Positions 56,687-64,000 of a stretch of 64,000 bases of DNA are shown here, piece after piece. Below the pieces are notes generated by a model, which had not been told where the DNA came from, made no database searches, and saw only the letters and a list, made by a program, of their open reading frames with translations. A program made the position numbers and the translations under genes. The stretch comes from Pseudomonas sp. S37 (GTDB lineage: Bacteria; Pseudomonadota; Gammaproteobacteria; Pseudomonadales; Pseudomonadaceae). Numbering within the stretch: position 1 is the first letter of the stretch; every line of letters starts with the position of its first letter. Location: positions 1-64,000 of the forward strand of contig NZ_JACVZC010000010.1 of NCBI RefSeq assembly GCF_016658545.1, given 5' to 3'.

Positions 56687-58738
56687 TTACCCCAGCAGCG
56701 AAATGTCAGCCACGCCCAGGAACAGGCCGCGCAGGCGGCTGAGCAGGGCATAACGGTTGGCACGTACCTTGGCGTCTTCGGCATTGACCATCACCGCCTC
56801 GAAGAAGGCGTCGACCGGGTCACGCAGGGCCGCCAGGCGGGCCAGCGATTCGCTGTACTGGCGTGCAGCAGCCATCGGTTGCACGGCCTGGTCGGCCTGC
56901 TGGATGGCCGAGTACAGGGAGAACTCGTTGGCATTGTCGAAGTACTTCGGCTCGACCTGTTCGGCGATGGCGCCTTCAGCCTTGCTCAGCAGGTTCGACA
57001 CACGCTTGTTCACCGCGGCCAGGGCCTCGGCTTCCGGCAGCTTGCGGAACGCCTGCACGGCCTGTACGCGCTGGTCGAAGTCCAGGGCGGAGCCTGGCTG
57101 CAGGGCACGCACCGACAGGTAGGTGGCCACGTCGATGCCTTCGTCTTCGTAACGCGCACGCAGGCGGTCGAAGATGAATTCCAGTACCTGCTCGGACAAA
57201 CCGGCAGCCTTGACCTTGGCACCGAACTGCTTGACCGCGAACTCGACCGCACCGGTCAGGTTCAGGTCCAGCTGCTTCTCGATCAGGATCCGCAGCACGC
57301 CCAGCGCGGCGCGGCGCAGGGCGTACGGGTCTTTGCTGCCGGTAGGCAGCATGCCGATGCCGAAGATGCCGACCAGAGTGTCGAGCTTGTCGGCAATGGC
57401 CACGGCAGCACCGGTGAGGGTCTGCGGCAGCTCGGCGCCAGCACCGCGCGGCATGTACTGCTCGTTCAGGGCCAGGGCAACGTCTTCCGGCTCGCCGTCG
57501 TTGAGCGCGTAGTAGTAACCGGCAACACCCTGCATTTCAGGGAATTCGCCAACCATTTCGGTGGCCAGGTCGCACTTCGACAGCAGGCCGGCACGGCCAG
57601 CGCGCTGGGCGTCGCCGCCGATCAGCGGGGCGATGAAGGCAGCCAGTTTGGAAACGCGCTCGGCCTTGTCGTACACAGTGCCCAGCTGAGCCTGGAACAC
57701 CACGTTTTTCAGGCGCTCGTTGAAGGTTTCCAGCGGCTGCTTCTTGTCCTGCTTGAAGAAGAACTCGGCGTCGGTCAGGCGTGGGCGCACGACCTTCTCG
57801 TTGCCTTGCACGATCTGCTTCGGGTCACGGCTTTCAACGTTGGCCACGGTGATGAAGCGCGGCAGCAGCTTGCCTTCGCTGTCCAGCAGGCAGAAGTACT
57901 TCTGGTTGTCCTGCATGGTGGTAATCAGGGCTTCCTGCGGCACTTCAAGGAAACGCTCCTCGAACGAGCACACCAGCGGCACCGGCCACTCAACCAGGGC
58001 GGTCACTTCGTCCAGCAGCGCCGGTGGCACGATGGCCGTGCCTTCCTGCTGCATCGCCAGCTCTGCGGTGCGCTTGCTGATCAGCTCGCGGCGCTCGGCG
58101 AAGTCAGCCAGCACGTAGGCTTTGCGCAAGTCTTCGACGTAGTTGGCCGGGGTGGTGACCAGCACGTTTTCCGGGTGGTGGAAGCGGTGGCCACGGGACT
58201 CACGGCCAGCCTTTTGCGAAAGGATGGTGCAATCGACGACCTGGTCGCCCAGCAGCATTACCAGCCATTGGGTCGGGCGCACGAACTCTTCACGGCTGGC
58301 CGCCCAGCGCATGCGCTTGGGGATTGGCAGGTCGTTCAGCGAATCTTCGACGATGGTCGGCAGCAGGCCGGCGGTGGCCTTTCCCGGAATGTGCTGGGAG
58401 AAACGCAGCTTAGGGCCGCTCTGGTCGATTTCGGCCAGCTCTACGCCGCACTTCTTGGCAAAGCCCAGCGCAGCCTGGGTCGGCTCGCCGTCTTTGAAAG
58501 CAGCCTGCAGGGGTGGGCCGTCGATGTTGATGCTGCGGTCAGGCTGCTGCACGTCCAGTTGGCGGATCAGCACGGCCAGGCGGCGCGGCGCGGCGTATAC
58601 CTGCTTGCCGGTGTAGTTCAGGCCAGCGGCCTGCAGGCCTTTTTCGATGCCGGCCAGGAAGGCGTCGCCGAGGCTGGCGAGGGCCTTGGGTGGCAGCTCT
58701 TCGGTGCCCAGTTCTACCAGGAAATCTTGAGCACTCAT
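56687..58738 (-). CDS. glyS: Glycyl-tRNA synthetase beta subunit
   Basis: GlyS, 683 residues, the tRNA-binding subunit of the alpha2-beta2 glycyl-tRNA synthetase. It begins [20 protein letters not shown], the invariant family opening, and its C-terminal half contains the DALR-type anticodon-binding segment (about 580-680). The start overlaps the glyQ stop by four bases. An 853-residue frame on the opposite strand is a shadow. Confidence 0.97.
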   Translation of the reverse strand: MSAQDFLVELGTEELPPKALASLGDAFLAGIEKGLQAAGLNYTGKQVYAAPRRLAVLIRQLDVQQPDRSINIDGPPLQAAFKDGEPTQAALGFAKKCGVELAEIDQSGPKLRFSQHIPGKATAGLLPTIVEDSLNDLPIPKRMRWAASREEFVRPTQWLVMLLGDQVVDCTILSQKAGRESRGHRFHHPENVLVTTPANYVEDLRKAYVLADFAERRELISKRTAELAMQQEGTAIVPPALLDEVTALVEWPVPLVCSFEERFLEVPQEALITTMQDNQKYFCLLDSEGKLLPRFITVANVESRDPKQIVQGNEKVVRPRLTDAEFFFKQDKKQPLETFNERLKNVVFQAQLGTVYDKAERVSKLAAFIAPLIGGDAQRAGRAGLLSKCDLATEMVGEFPEMQGVAGYYYALNDGEPEDVALALNEQYMPRGAGAELPQTLTGAAVAIADKLDTLVGIFGIGMLPTGSKDPYALRRAALGVLRILIEKQLDLNLTGAVEFAVKQFGAKVKAAGLSEQVLEFIFDRLRARYEDEGIDVATYLSVRALQPGSALDFDQRVQAVQAFRKLPEAEALAAVNKRVSNLLSKAEGAIAEQVEPKYFDNANEFSLYSAIQQADQAVQPMAAARQYSESLARLAALRDPVDAFFEAVMVNAEDAKVRANRYALLSRLRGLFLGVADISLLG

Positions 58739-59682
58739 TGTGCAGCCTCCAGCTTAGCCAACACTTCGTCACGCAGTTCAGGGGTGGCCATCGGGAAGCC
58801 CAGGCGTGCGCGGGCTTGCAGATAGCTTTGTGCCACGTCCCGGGCCAGGGTACGTACGCGCAGGATGTAGCGCTGGCGCTCGGTTACCGAGATGGCGCGG
58901 CGGGCGTCCAGCAGGTTGAAGGTGTGCGAAGCCTTCAGGACCATTTCGTAGGTCGGCAGCGGCAGCTCCAGCTTGATCAGGCGGTTGGCTTCGCTTTCGT
59001 AGAAGTCGAACAGTTCGAACAGCTTCTCGACGTTGGCGTGTTCGAAGTTGTAGGTCGACTGCTCCACCTCGTTCTGGTGGAACACGTCGCCATAGGTCAC
59101 CTTGCCGAACGGGCCGTCTGCCCACACCAGGTCGTACACCGAGTCTACGCCCTGGATGTACATGGCCAGGCGCTCGAGGCCGTAGGTGATTTCACCGGTG
59201 ACCGGGTAGCACTCGATGCCGCCTACCTGCTGGAAGTAGGTGAACTGGGTGACTTCCATGCCGTTCAGCCAGATTTCCCAGCCCAGGCCCCAGGCGCCGA
59301 GGGTCGGCGATTCCCAGTTGTCTTCGACAAAGCGAATGTCGTGCACCAGCGGGTCCAGGCCAATGGCCTTCAGCGAGCCGAGGTACAGCTCCTGGAAGTT
59401 GGCCGGGTTCGGCTTGAGCACCACCTGGAACTGGTAGTAGTGCTGCAGGCGGTTGGGGTTTTCGCCATACCGCCCGTCGGCAGGGCGACGGCTAGGCTGC
59501 ACGTAGGCGGCGTTCCAGGTTTCTGGACCCACGGCGCGCAGGAATGTAGCGGTGTGGAAAGTGCCGGCGCCTACTTCCATATCGTAGGGCTGAAGCACCA
59601 CACAACCTTGAGCTGCCCAGTAGTTTTGCAGGGCGAGGATCAGGTCTTGGAAGGTACGCACGGCTGGCGTAGGCTGGCTCAC
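58735..59682 (-). CDS. glyQ: Glycyl-tRNA synthetase alpha subunit
   Basis: GlyQ, 315 residues, the catalytic subunit. Class II motifs are visible in [20 protein letters not shown] (start), [20 protein letters not shown] and [19 protein letters not shown]. Translation starts at GTG 59682 ([11 protein letters not shown]), with AGGTGA five bases upstream; the in-frame GTG three codons earlier overlaps this site. The deduced length is that of other Pseudomonas GlyQ proteins. Confidence 0.96.
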   Translation of the reverse strand: MSQPTPAVRTFQDLILALQNYWAAQGCVVLQPYDMEVGAGTFHTATFLRAVGPETWNAAYVQPSRRPADGRYGENPNRLQHYYQFQVVLKPNPANFQELYLGSLKAIGLDPLVHDIRFVEDNWESPTLGAWGLGWEIWLNGMEVTQFTYFQQVGGIECYPVTGEITYGLERLAMYIQGVDSVYDLVWADGPFGKVTYGDVFHQNEVEQSTYNFEHANVEKLFELFDFYESEANRLIKLELPLPTYEMVLKASHTFNLLDARRAISVTERQRYILRVRTLARDVAQSYLQARARLGFPMATPELRDEVLAKLEAAQ

Positions 59683-59765
59683 GAAATTCACCTGTATCTG
59701 GGGATGCGGATGTAAAGAGCGGGAGTATAACCTGATTCGCCTCGCCCTCTACTCATTGGAGCCTT

Positions 59766-60317
59766 ATGCCACGCTGCTTTTGGTGTACCGACGATCCGTT
59801 GTACCAGGCCTACCATGACCAGGAATGGGGAACGCCCCAGCGTGACCCGGCGTTGCTGTTCGAGATGCTTTTGCTCGAAGGGTTCCAGGCCGGGCTGTCA
59901 TGGATCACTGTTTTGCGTAAACGCGAGCGTTATCGCGAGGTGATGCATGGCTTCGACCCGGTGAAACTGGCGGCCATGAGCGACGAACGCATCGAAGAAC
60001 TGATGCAGGATGCCGGCATCATCCGCAACCGCCTCAAGCTCAAGGCTGCCCGGCGCAACGCGCAGGCCTGGCTGGCTGTGGATAACCCCGCCGAATGGCT
60101 GTGGTCGTTCGTTGGCGGCGCGCCGAAGGTCAACCACTTCAGCGGCCGCAGCGAGGTGCCGGCGGTGACCGATGAAGCCAAGGCGATGAGCAAGGCCCTG
60201 CAGAAAGCCGGCTTCACCTTCGTCGGCCCGACCATCTGCTACGCGTTCATGCAGGCCACCGGCATGGTCATGGATCACACTACCGATTGTGATCGCTACG
60301 CCGCCTTGCTGCGCTGA
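59766..60317 (+). CDS. tag: DNA-3-methyladenine glycosylase I
   Basis: Tag, 183 residues, excises 3-methyladenine from alkylated DNA. The N-terminus MPRCFWCTDDPLYQAYHDQEWG supplies zinc ligands Cys 4 and His 17, shown here in parts as PRCFW and YHDQEWG. The C-terminus MDHTTDCDRY supplies the other His and Cys. GLSWITVLRKRERYREV is the conserved helix-hairpin-helix region. Divergent from glyQ across 83 bases. A perfect DnaA box is at 60077-60085. Confidence 0.95.
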   Translation: MPRCFWCTDDPLYQAYHDQEWGTPQRDPALLFEMLLLEGFQAGLSWITVLRKRERYREVMHGFDPVKLAAMSDERIEELMQDAGIIRNRLKLKAARRNAQAWLAVDNPAEWLWSFVGGAPKVNHFSGRSEVPAVTDEAKAMSKALQKAGFTFVGPTICYAFMQATGMVMDHTTDCDRYAALLR

Positions 60318-60358
60318 GGGGTTACAATGCGCGCCTTGCTGAAATAAGGAATTCGCCT

Positions 60359-61246
60359 GTGGAAAAGTTCAAGGGCGCCCTGATGGTCGGGGTGCTGCGC
60401 CTGTTTGCCAAGCTGCCCTGGGGCGCTGTGCAGCGCGTGGGTGCCGGTATCGGCTGGCTGATGTGGAAGATCCCCAACGGTTCGCGCAACGTGGTGCGGA
60501 TCAACCTGGCCAAGTGCTTCCCCGAAATGGACCCGGTTGCCCGTGAGCAACTGGTCGGTCAGGCCCTGCGGGATATCGGCAAGTCCTTTGTCGAAAGCGC
60601 CTGCGCCTGGATCTGGCCGCCGCAGCGTTCGCTGGAGCTGGTCAAGGAAGTGCACGGCCTGGAAGTGCTGGAGCAGGCCCTGGCCTCGGGCAAGGGCGTG
60701 GTGGGGATCACCAGCCACCTGGGCAACTGGGAAGTGCTGAACCACTTCTACTGCAACCAGTGCAAACCGATCATCTTCTACCGCCCGCCGAAGCTGAAGG
60801 CGGTAGATGACCTGCTGCGTGAGCAGCGGGTGCAGATGGGCAACCGCGTGGCGCCTTCGACCAAGGAAGGCATTCTCAGCGTGATCAAGGAAGTGCGCCG
60901 GGGTGGCCAGGTAGGTATTCCGGCTGACCCGGAGCCGGCGGAGTCGGCTGGCGTGTTCGTGCCGTTCCTCGGCACCCAGGCGCTTACCAGCAAGTTCGTG
61001 CCGAACATGCTGGCGGGTGGCAAGGCGGTGGGGGTGTTCCTGCATGCCCTGCGGCTGCCGGATGGTTCGGGCTTCAAGGTATTCCTTGAAGCCGCGCCGG
61101 AAGAGATGTACAGCACCGACGTGAACGTGTCGGCGGCGGCGATGAGCAAGGTGGTCGAGCGCTATGTGCGTGAGTACCCGAGCCAGTACATGTGGAGCAT
61201 GAAGCGCTTCAAGAAGCGCCCGGCTGGCGAGCCGCGCTGGTACTAA
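60359..61246 (+). CDS. Lipid A biosynthesis lauroyl acyltransferase (LpxL/HtrB family)
   Basis: Inner-membrane acyltransferase, 295 residues, that adds a secondary acyl chain to lipid A. Catalytic HLGNWE (about 120-125) matches the HX4E motif of the family, followed by the GNRVAPSTKEG and RRGGQVGIPADPEP segments. Starts at GTG 60359 with AAGGAA eight bases upstream. It is 41 bases after tag. Which acyl chain it transfers cannot be told; pseudomonads carry two to three paralogues. Confidence 0.88.
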   Translation: MEKFKGALMVGVLRLFAKLPWGAVQRVGAGIGWLMWKIPNGSRNVVRINLAKCFPEMDPVAREQLVGQALRDIGKSFVESACAWIWPPQRSLELVKEVHGLEVLEQALASGKGVVGITSHLGNWEVLNHFYCNQCKPIIFYRPPKLKAVDDLLREQRVQMGNRVAPSTKEGILSVIKEVRRGGQVGIPADPEPAESAGVFVPFLGTQALTSKFVPNMLAGGKAVGVFLHALRLPDGSGFKVFLEAAPEEMYSTDVNVSAAAMSKVVERYVREYPSQYMWSMKRFKKRPAGEPRWY

Positions 61247-61261
61247 GCCTTACACCGCCCC

Positions 61262-61338
61262 ATGTAGGAGCGGGTTTACCCGCGAATGCGTCGGTTGATC
61301 CAGCATCGCATTCGCGGGTAAACCCGCTCCTACATGGT
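61262..61338. repeat. REP pair (TAGGAGCGGG variant)
   Basis: TGTAGGAGCGGGTTTACC and GGTAAACCCGCTCCTACA face each other with about 40 bases between, and the inner GCGAATGCG/CGCATTCGC pair extends the hairpin. It fills the gap between convergent genes and may act as their terminator. Confidence 0.9.
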
Positions 61339-61343
61339 CCGCG

Positions 61344-61658
61344 TTAACTAGAGGCCTTGTTGAGCTTCTTCAGGAACACGGTCATCTCTTTTTCGGCCTG
61401 CTTGTCACCATGGGTCTGTGCCGCCACGATCCCGTCCTCCCAGGCCTTGCGCGCCGCCGCCAGGTCACCCTGCAGCTGATACGCCTTGCCCAGCAGCTTC
61501 CAAGCCGCCGAATACTTCGGATCCTGCTCCACACAGCGCGCCAGGTGCACCGCCGCTTCAGCACCATTACCCTCATCCAGCCAGGCCTTGCCCAACCCGA
61601 ACCGCAGCAACGGGTTATCCACACCCTTGGCCAGCATCTTCTCCAGCGACTCGCGCAT
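61344..61658 (-). CDS. Small TPR-repeat protein
   Basis: A 104-residue cytoplasmic protein with two to three tetratricopeptide-like repeats (PLLRFGLGKAWLDEGN, SAAWKLLGKAYQLQGD, ending KLNKASS). It is likely a protein-interaction adaptor; no enzymatic motif is seen. AGGAG lies nine bases before ATG 61658. It is 11 bases downstream of trkA, so it is probably co-transcribed with it, as in other pseudomonads. Function unknown. Confidence 0.8.
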   Translation of the reverse strand: MRESLEKMLAKGVDNPLLRFGLGKAWLDEGNGAEAAVHLARCVEQDPKYSAAWKLLGKAYQLQGDLAAARKAWEDGIVAAQTHGDKQAEKEMTVFLKKLNKASS

Positions 61659-61669
61659 GCCCTCTTCTC

Positions 61670-63043
61670 CTAGAAGAAACTCAAGCCGACGTGGAACAGC
61701 TTTTCCACATCGCGAATATGCTTTTTATCCACAACGAACAGGATCACGTGGTCGCCCGATTCGATCAGGGTGTCGTCGTGGGCAATCATCACCTCTTCGT
61801 CACGGATGATCGCGCCGATGGTGGTACCCGGTGGCAGGGCAATGTCCTCGATGGCCTTGCCGACCACCTTGCTCGACTTCGAATCGCCATGGGCCACCGC
61901 CTCAATCGCCTCAGCTGCACCGCGGCGCAGCGAGTGTACGCTGACAATATCGCCGCGGCGAACGTGCGCCAGCAGGGTACCGATGGTGGCCAGCTGCGGG
62001 CTGATGGCGATGTCGATATCGCCGCCCTGCACCAGGTCGACGTAGGCCGGGTTGTTGATGATGGTCATCACCTTGCCCGCGCCCAGGCGCTTGGCCAGCA
62101 GCGACGACATGATGTTGGCTTCGTCGTCGTTGGTCAGGGCCAGGAAAATATCAGCGTCGGCGATGTTCTCTTCGAGCATCAAGTCCTTGTCCGAGGCGCT
62201 GCCCTGCAGCACCACGGTGCTTTCCAGGGTATCGGAGAGGTGCCGACAGCGGGCCGGACTCATCTCGATGATTTTCACCTGGTAGCGGCTTTCGATGGCT
62301 TCGGCCAGGCGCTCGCCGATCTGCCCGCCGCCAGCGATGACAATGCGCTTGTTGGTCTCGTCGATGCGGCGCAGTTCGCCCATCACCGCACGGATGTCCT
62401 TCTTCGCGGCAATGAAGAACACCTCATCATCAGCTTCGATCACCGTGTCGCCGCGCGGGGTGATCGGCCGGTCGCGGCGGAAGATGGCTGCCACGCGGGT
62501 GTCGACGTTAGGCATGTGCGCGCGGATCTGGCGCAGTTGCTGGCCGACCAGCGGGCCGCCGTAGTAGGCCTTCACCGCCACCAGCTGGGCCTTGCCTTCG
62601 GCGAAGTCGATCACCTGCAGCGAGCCCGGGTGTTCGATCAGGCGCTTGATGTAGTTGGTCACCACCTGCTCAGGGCTGATCAGCACGTCGACCGGGATAT
62701 GGTCGTTGTCGAACAGCTCTTCACGGGTCAGGTACGAAGACTCGCGCACCCGGGCGATCTTGGTCGGGGTGTGAAACAGCGAATAGGCCACCTGGCAGGC
62801 AACCATGTTGGTCTCGTCACTGTTGGTGACCGCCACCAGCATGTCGGCGTCGTCGGCACCGGCCTGGCGCAGCACCGTCGGCAGCGAGCCGCGGCCTTGC
62901 ACGGTGCGGATATCCAGGCGGTCGCCCAGGTCGCGCAGGCGGTCGCCGTCGGTGTCGACCACGGTAATGTCGTTGGCTTCGCTGGCCAGGTGTTCCGCCA
63001 GCGTACCGCCTACCTGTCCTGCGCCGAGGATGATGATCTTCAT
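61670..63043 (-). CDS. trkA: Trk potassium uptake regulator TrkA
   Basis: TrkA, 457 residues, peripheral NAD(H)-binding regulator of the TrkH/TrkG potassium channel. It has two RCK units: Rossmann motifs [13 protein letters not shown] (7-19) and [13 protein letters not shown] (about 234-246), each followed by a TrkA-C domain. [15 protein letters not shown] and [15 protein letters not shown] are the repeated conserved segments. Two perfect DnaA boxes fall at 61615 and 61725 near its end and in the TPR gene. It lies 24 bases after rsmB. Confidence 0.97.
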   Translation of the reverse strand: MKIIILGAGQVGGTLAEHLASEANDITVVDTDGDRLRDLGDRLDIRTVQGRGSLPTVLRQAGADDADMLVAVTNSDETNMVACQVAYSLFHTPTKIARVRESSYLTREELFDNDHIPVDVLISPEQVVTNYIKRLIEHPGSLQVIDFAEGKAQLVAVKAYYGGPLVGQQLRQIRAHMPNVDTRVAAIFRRDRPITPRGDTVIEADDEVFFIAAKKDIRAVMGELRRIDETNKRIVIAGGGQIGERLAEAIESRYQVKIIEMSPARCRHLSDTLESTVVLQGSASDKDLMLEENIADADIFLALTNDDEANIMSSLLAKRLGAGKVMTIINNPAYVDLVQGGDIDIAISPQLATIGTLLAHVRRGDIVSVHSLRRGAAEAIEAVAHGDSKSSKVVGKAIEDIALPPGTTIGAIIRDEEVMIAHDDTLIESGDHVILFVVDKKHIRDVEKLFHVGLSFF

Positions 63044-63067
63044 CCGCTACTCCCTACCCGTTTGTGC

Positions 63068-64000
63068 TTACCCGCGCGTGGCGGCGATCTTGATCAGCTT
63101 GGCATAGTAGAAACCGTCGTGGCCGCCTTCCTGGGCCAGCAACTGGCGACCGTGGGGCTGGCGCAGGCCGGCTTCGGTGGCCAGGTCCAGCTCCCGCGCG
63201 CCCGGGGTGCGGGCGAGGAAGGCGTCGATCACTTCGGTGTTCTCGGTCGGCAGGCTGGAGCAGGTGGCGTACAGCAGCATGCCGCCCACTTCCAGGGTCG
63301 GCCACAGGGCATCAAGCAGCTCGCCTTGCAGCGCGGCCAAGGCCGGGATGTCGTCGGCCTGGCGGGTCAGCTTGATGTCCGGGTGGCGGCGGATCACGCC
63401 TGTGGCCGAGCATGGCGCATCGAGCAAGATGCGCTGGAACGGCTTGCCGTCCCACCAGCTGGCGGTATCGCGGGCATCGCAGGCGATCAGCTCGGCGTCC
63501 AGTTGCAGGCGGTCGAGGTTCTCGCGCACGCGGGTCAGGCGCTTGGCTTCGAGGTCGATGGCCGTCATGTGGGCCAAGCCCGGTTCGGCTTCCAGCAGGT
63601 GGCAGGTTTTGCCGCCCGGGGCACAGCAGGCGTCGAGCACGCGCTGGCCGGGGGCCAGCTCCAGCAGGTCGGCAGACAGTTGCGCAGCTTCGTCCTGCAC
63701 GCTCACCCAGCCCTCAGCAAAGCCCGGCAAGCCGCGCACGTCGCAGGCTTCGGCCAGCACGATACCGTCACGGCTGAACTGGCAGGCGCTGGCGGCAACG
63801 CCCGCTGCGGCCAACAGTGCCAGGTAGGCGTCGCGGCTGTGGTGACGGCGGTTGACCCGCAAAATCATCGGTGGGTGGGCATTGTTGGCGGCGCAGATGG
63901 CTTCCCACTGCTCCGGCCAGAAGGCCTTCAGCGTTTTCTGCAGCCAGCGCGGGTGGGCGGTGCGCACCACCGGGTCGCGCTCCATGCCGGCCAGCAGCTC
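63068..64000 (-). CDS. rsmB: 16S rRNA m5C967 methyltransferase RsmB (partial)
   Basis: The C-terminal 310 residues of RsmB (Sun/Fmu), which methylates C5 of C967 in 16S rRNA; the gene continues beyond the right edge. The SAM-binding [13 protein letters not shown] and the catalytic [17 protein letters not shown] (motif IV Cys) and LYATCS (motif VI Cys) are present. The missing part is the N-terminal NusB-like domain. Neighbours trkA and the TPR gene follow the standard pseudomonad order fmt-rsmB-trkA. Confidence 0.95.
   Translation of the reverse strand, partial: ELLAGMERDPVVRTAHPRWLQKTLKAFWPEQWEAICAANNAHPPMILRVNRRHHSRDAYLALLAAAGVAASACQFSRDGIVLAEACDVRGLPGFAEGWVSVQDEAAQLSADLLELAPGQRVLDACCAPGGKTCHLLEAEPGLAHMTAIDLEAKRLTRVRENLDRLQLDAELIACDARDTASWWDGKPFQRILLDAPCSATGVIRRHPDIKLTRQADDIPALAALQGELLDALWPTLEVGGMLLYATCSSLPTENTEVIDAFLARTPGARELDLATEAGLRQPHGRQLLAQEGGHDGFYYAKLIKIAATRG

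Noticed and set aside
56264..58825. 853-codon plus-strand frame opposite gmhB, glyS and glyQ
   Set aside because: Spans three real genes on the other strand, with no domain or ribosome site.

Overview
The window comes from the replication-origin region of a Pseudomonas chromosome, most likely of the P. putida group. The evidence is the order rpmH-rnpA-yidD-yidC-mnmE / mnmG-rsmG-parA-parB / atpIBEFHAGDC / glmU-glmR-glmS on one side of the origin and dnaA-dnaN-recF-gyrB on the other, the high GC content, and many REP elements of the type found between P. putida genes. Species assignment rests on gene order and remembered protein similarity, not on a search.

Left arm (1-16.7 kb): a CPA2 cation/proton antiporter, a hotdog thioesterase, pdxY, and a zinc-limitation island. 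The island has two COG0523 GTPases with a DUF1826 protein on the minus strand, and a small secreted protein plus the zinc-independent GTP cyclohydrolase folE2 on the plus strand, all facing a Zur-like palindrome at 7074-7088. Then follow a DUF3617 protein, cardiolipin synthase, cyclopropane-fatty-acid synthase, a lipoamide dehydrogenase, and a LysR / binding-protein / MFS cassette.

Origin core (16.7-44.1 kb): glmS with an unoccupied attTn7 site, its DeoR-type regulator, glmU, the complete ATP synthase operon with a clear promoter, parBA, rsmG, mnmG, mnmE, yidC, yidD, rnpA and rpmH, all on the minus strand. dnaA, dnaN, recF and gyrB follow on the plus strand. Replication of the flanks therefore runs with transcription. 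The rpmH-dnaA gap holds an oriC-like array of DnaA boxes beside an AT-rich stretch. The mnmG-mnmE gap holds a second array whose boxes and other short matches fall at the same relative offsets, so it looks like a diverged copy of the origin. Four parS palindromes lie in the window.

Right arm (44.1-64 kb): a short accessory patch after gyrB (unassigned DNA, a HigBA toxin-antitoxin pair with a perfect operator palindrome, an RcnB-like gene broken by an in-frame stop), then a sulfide-oxidation cassette (FisR-type sigma-54 activator, persulfide dioxygenase, SQR, TauE/SafE exporter), a LysR / GMC oxidoreductase / MHS transporter group, and conserved housekeeping genes (plsC-like acyltransferase, gmhB, glyS, glyQ, tag, an LpxL-type acyltransferase, a TPR protein, trkA, and rsmB, which runs off the right edge). 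No rRNA, tRNA, CRISPR array, insertion sequence or prophage was recognised.
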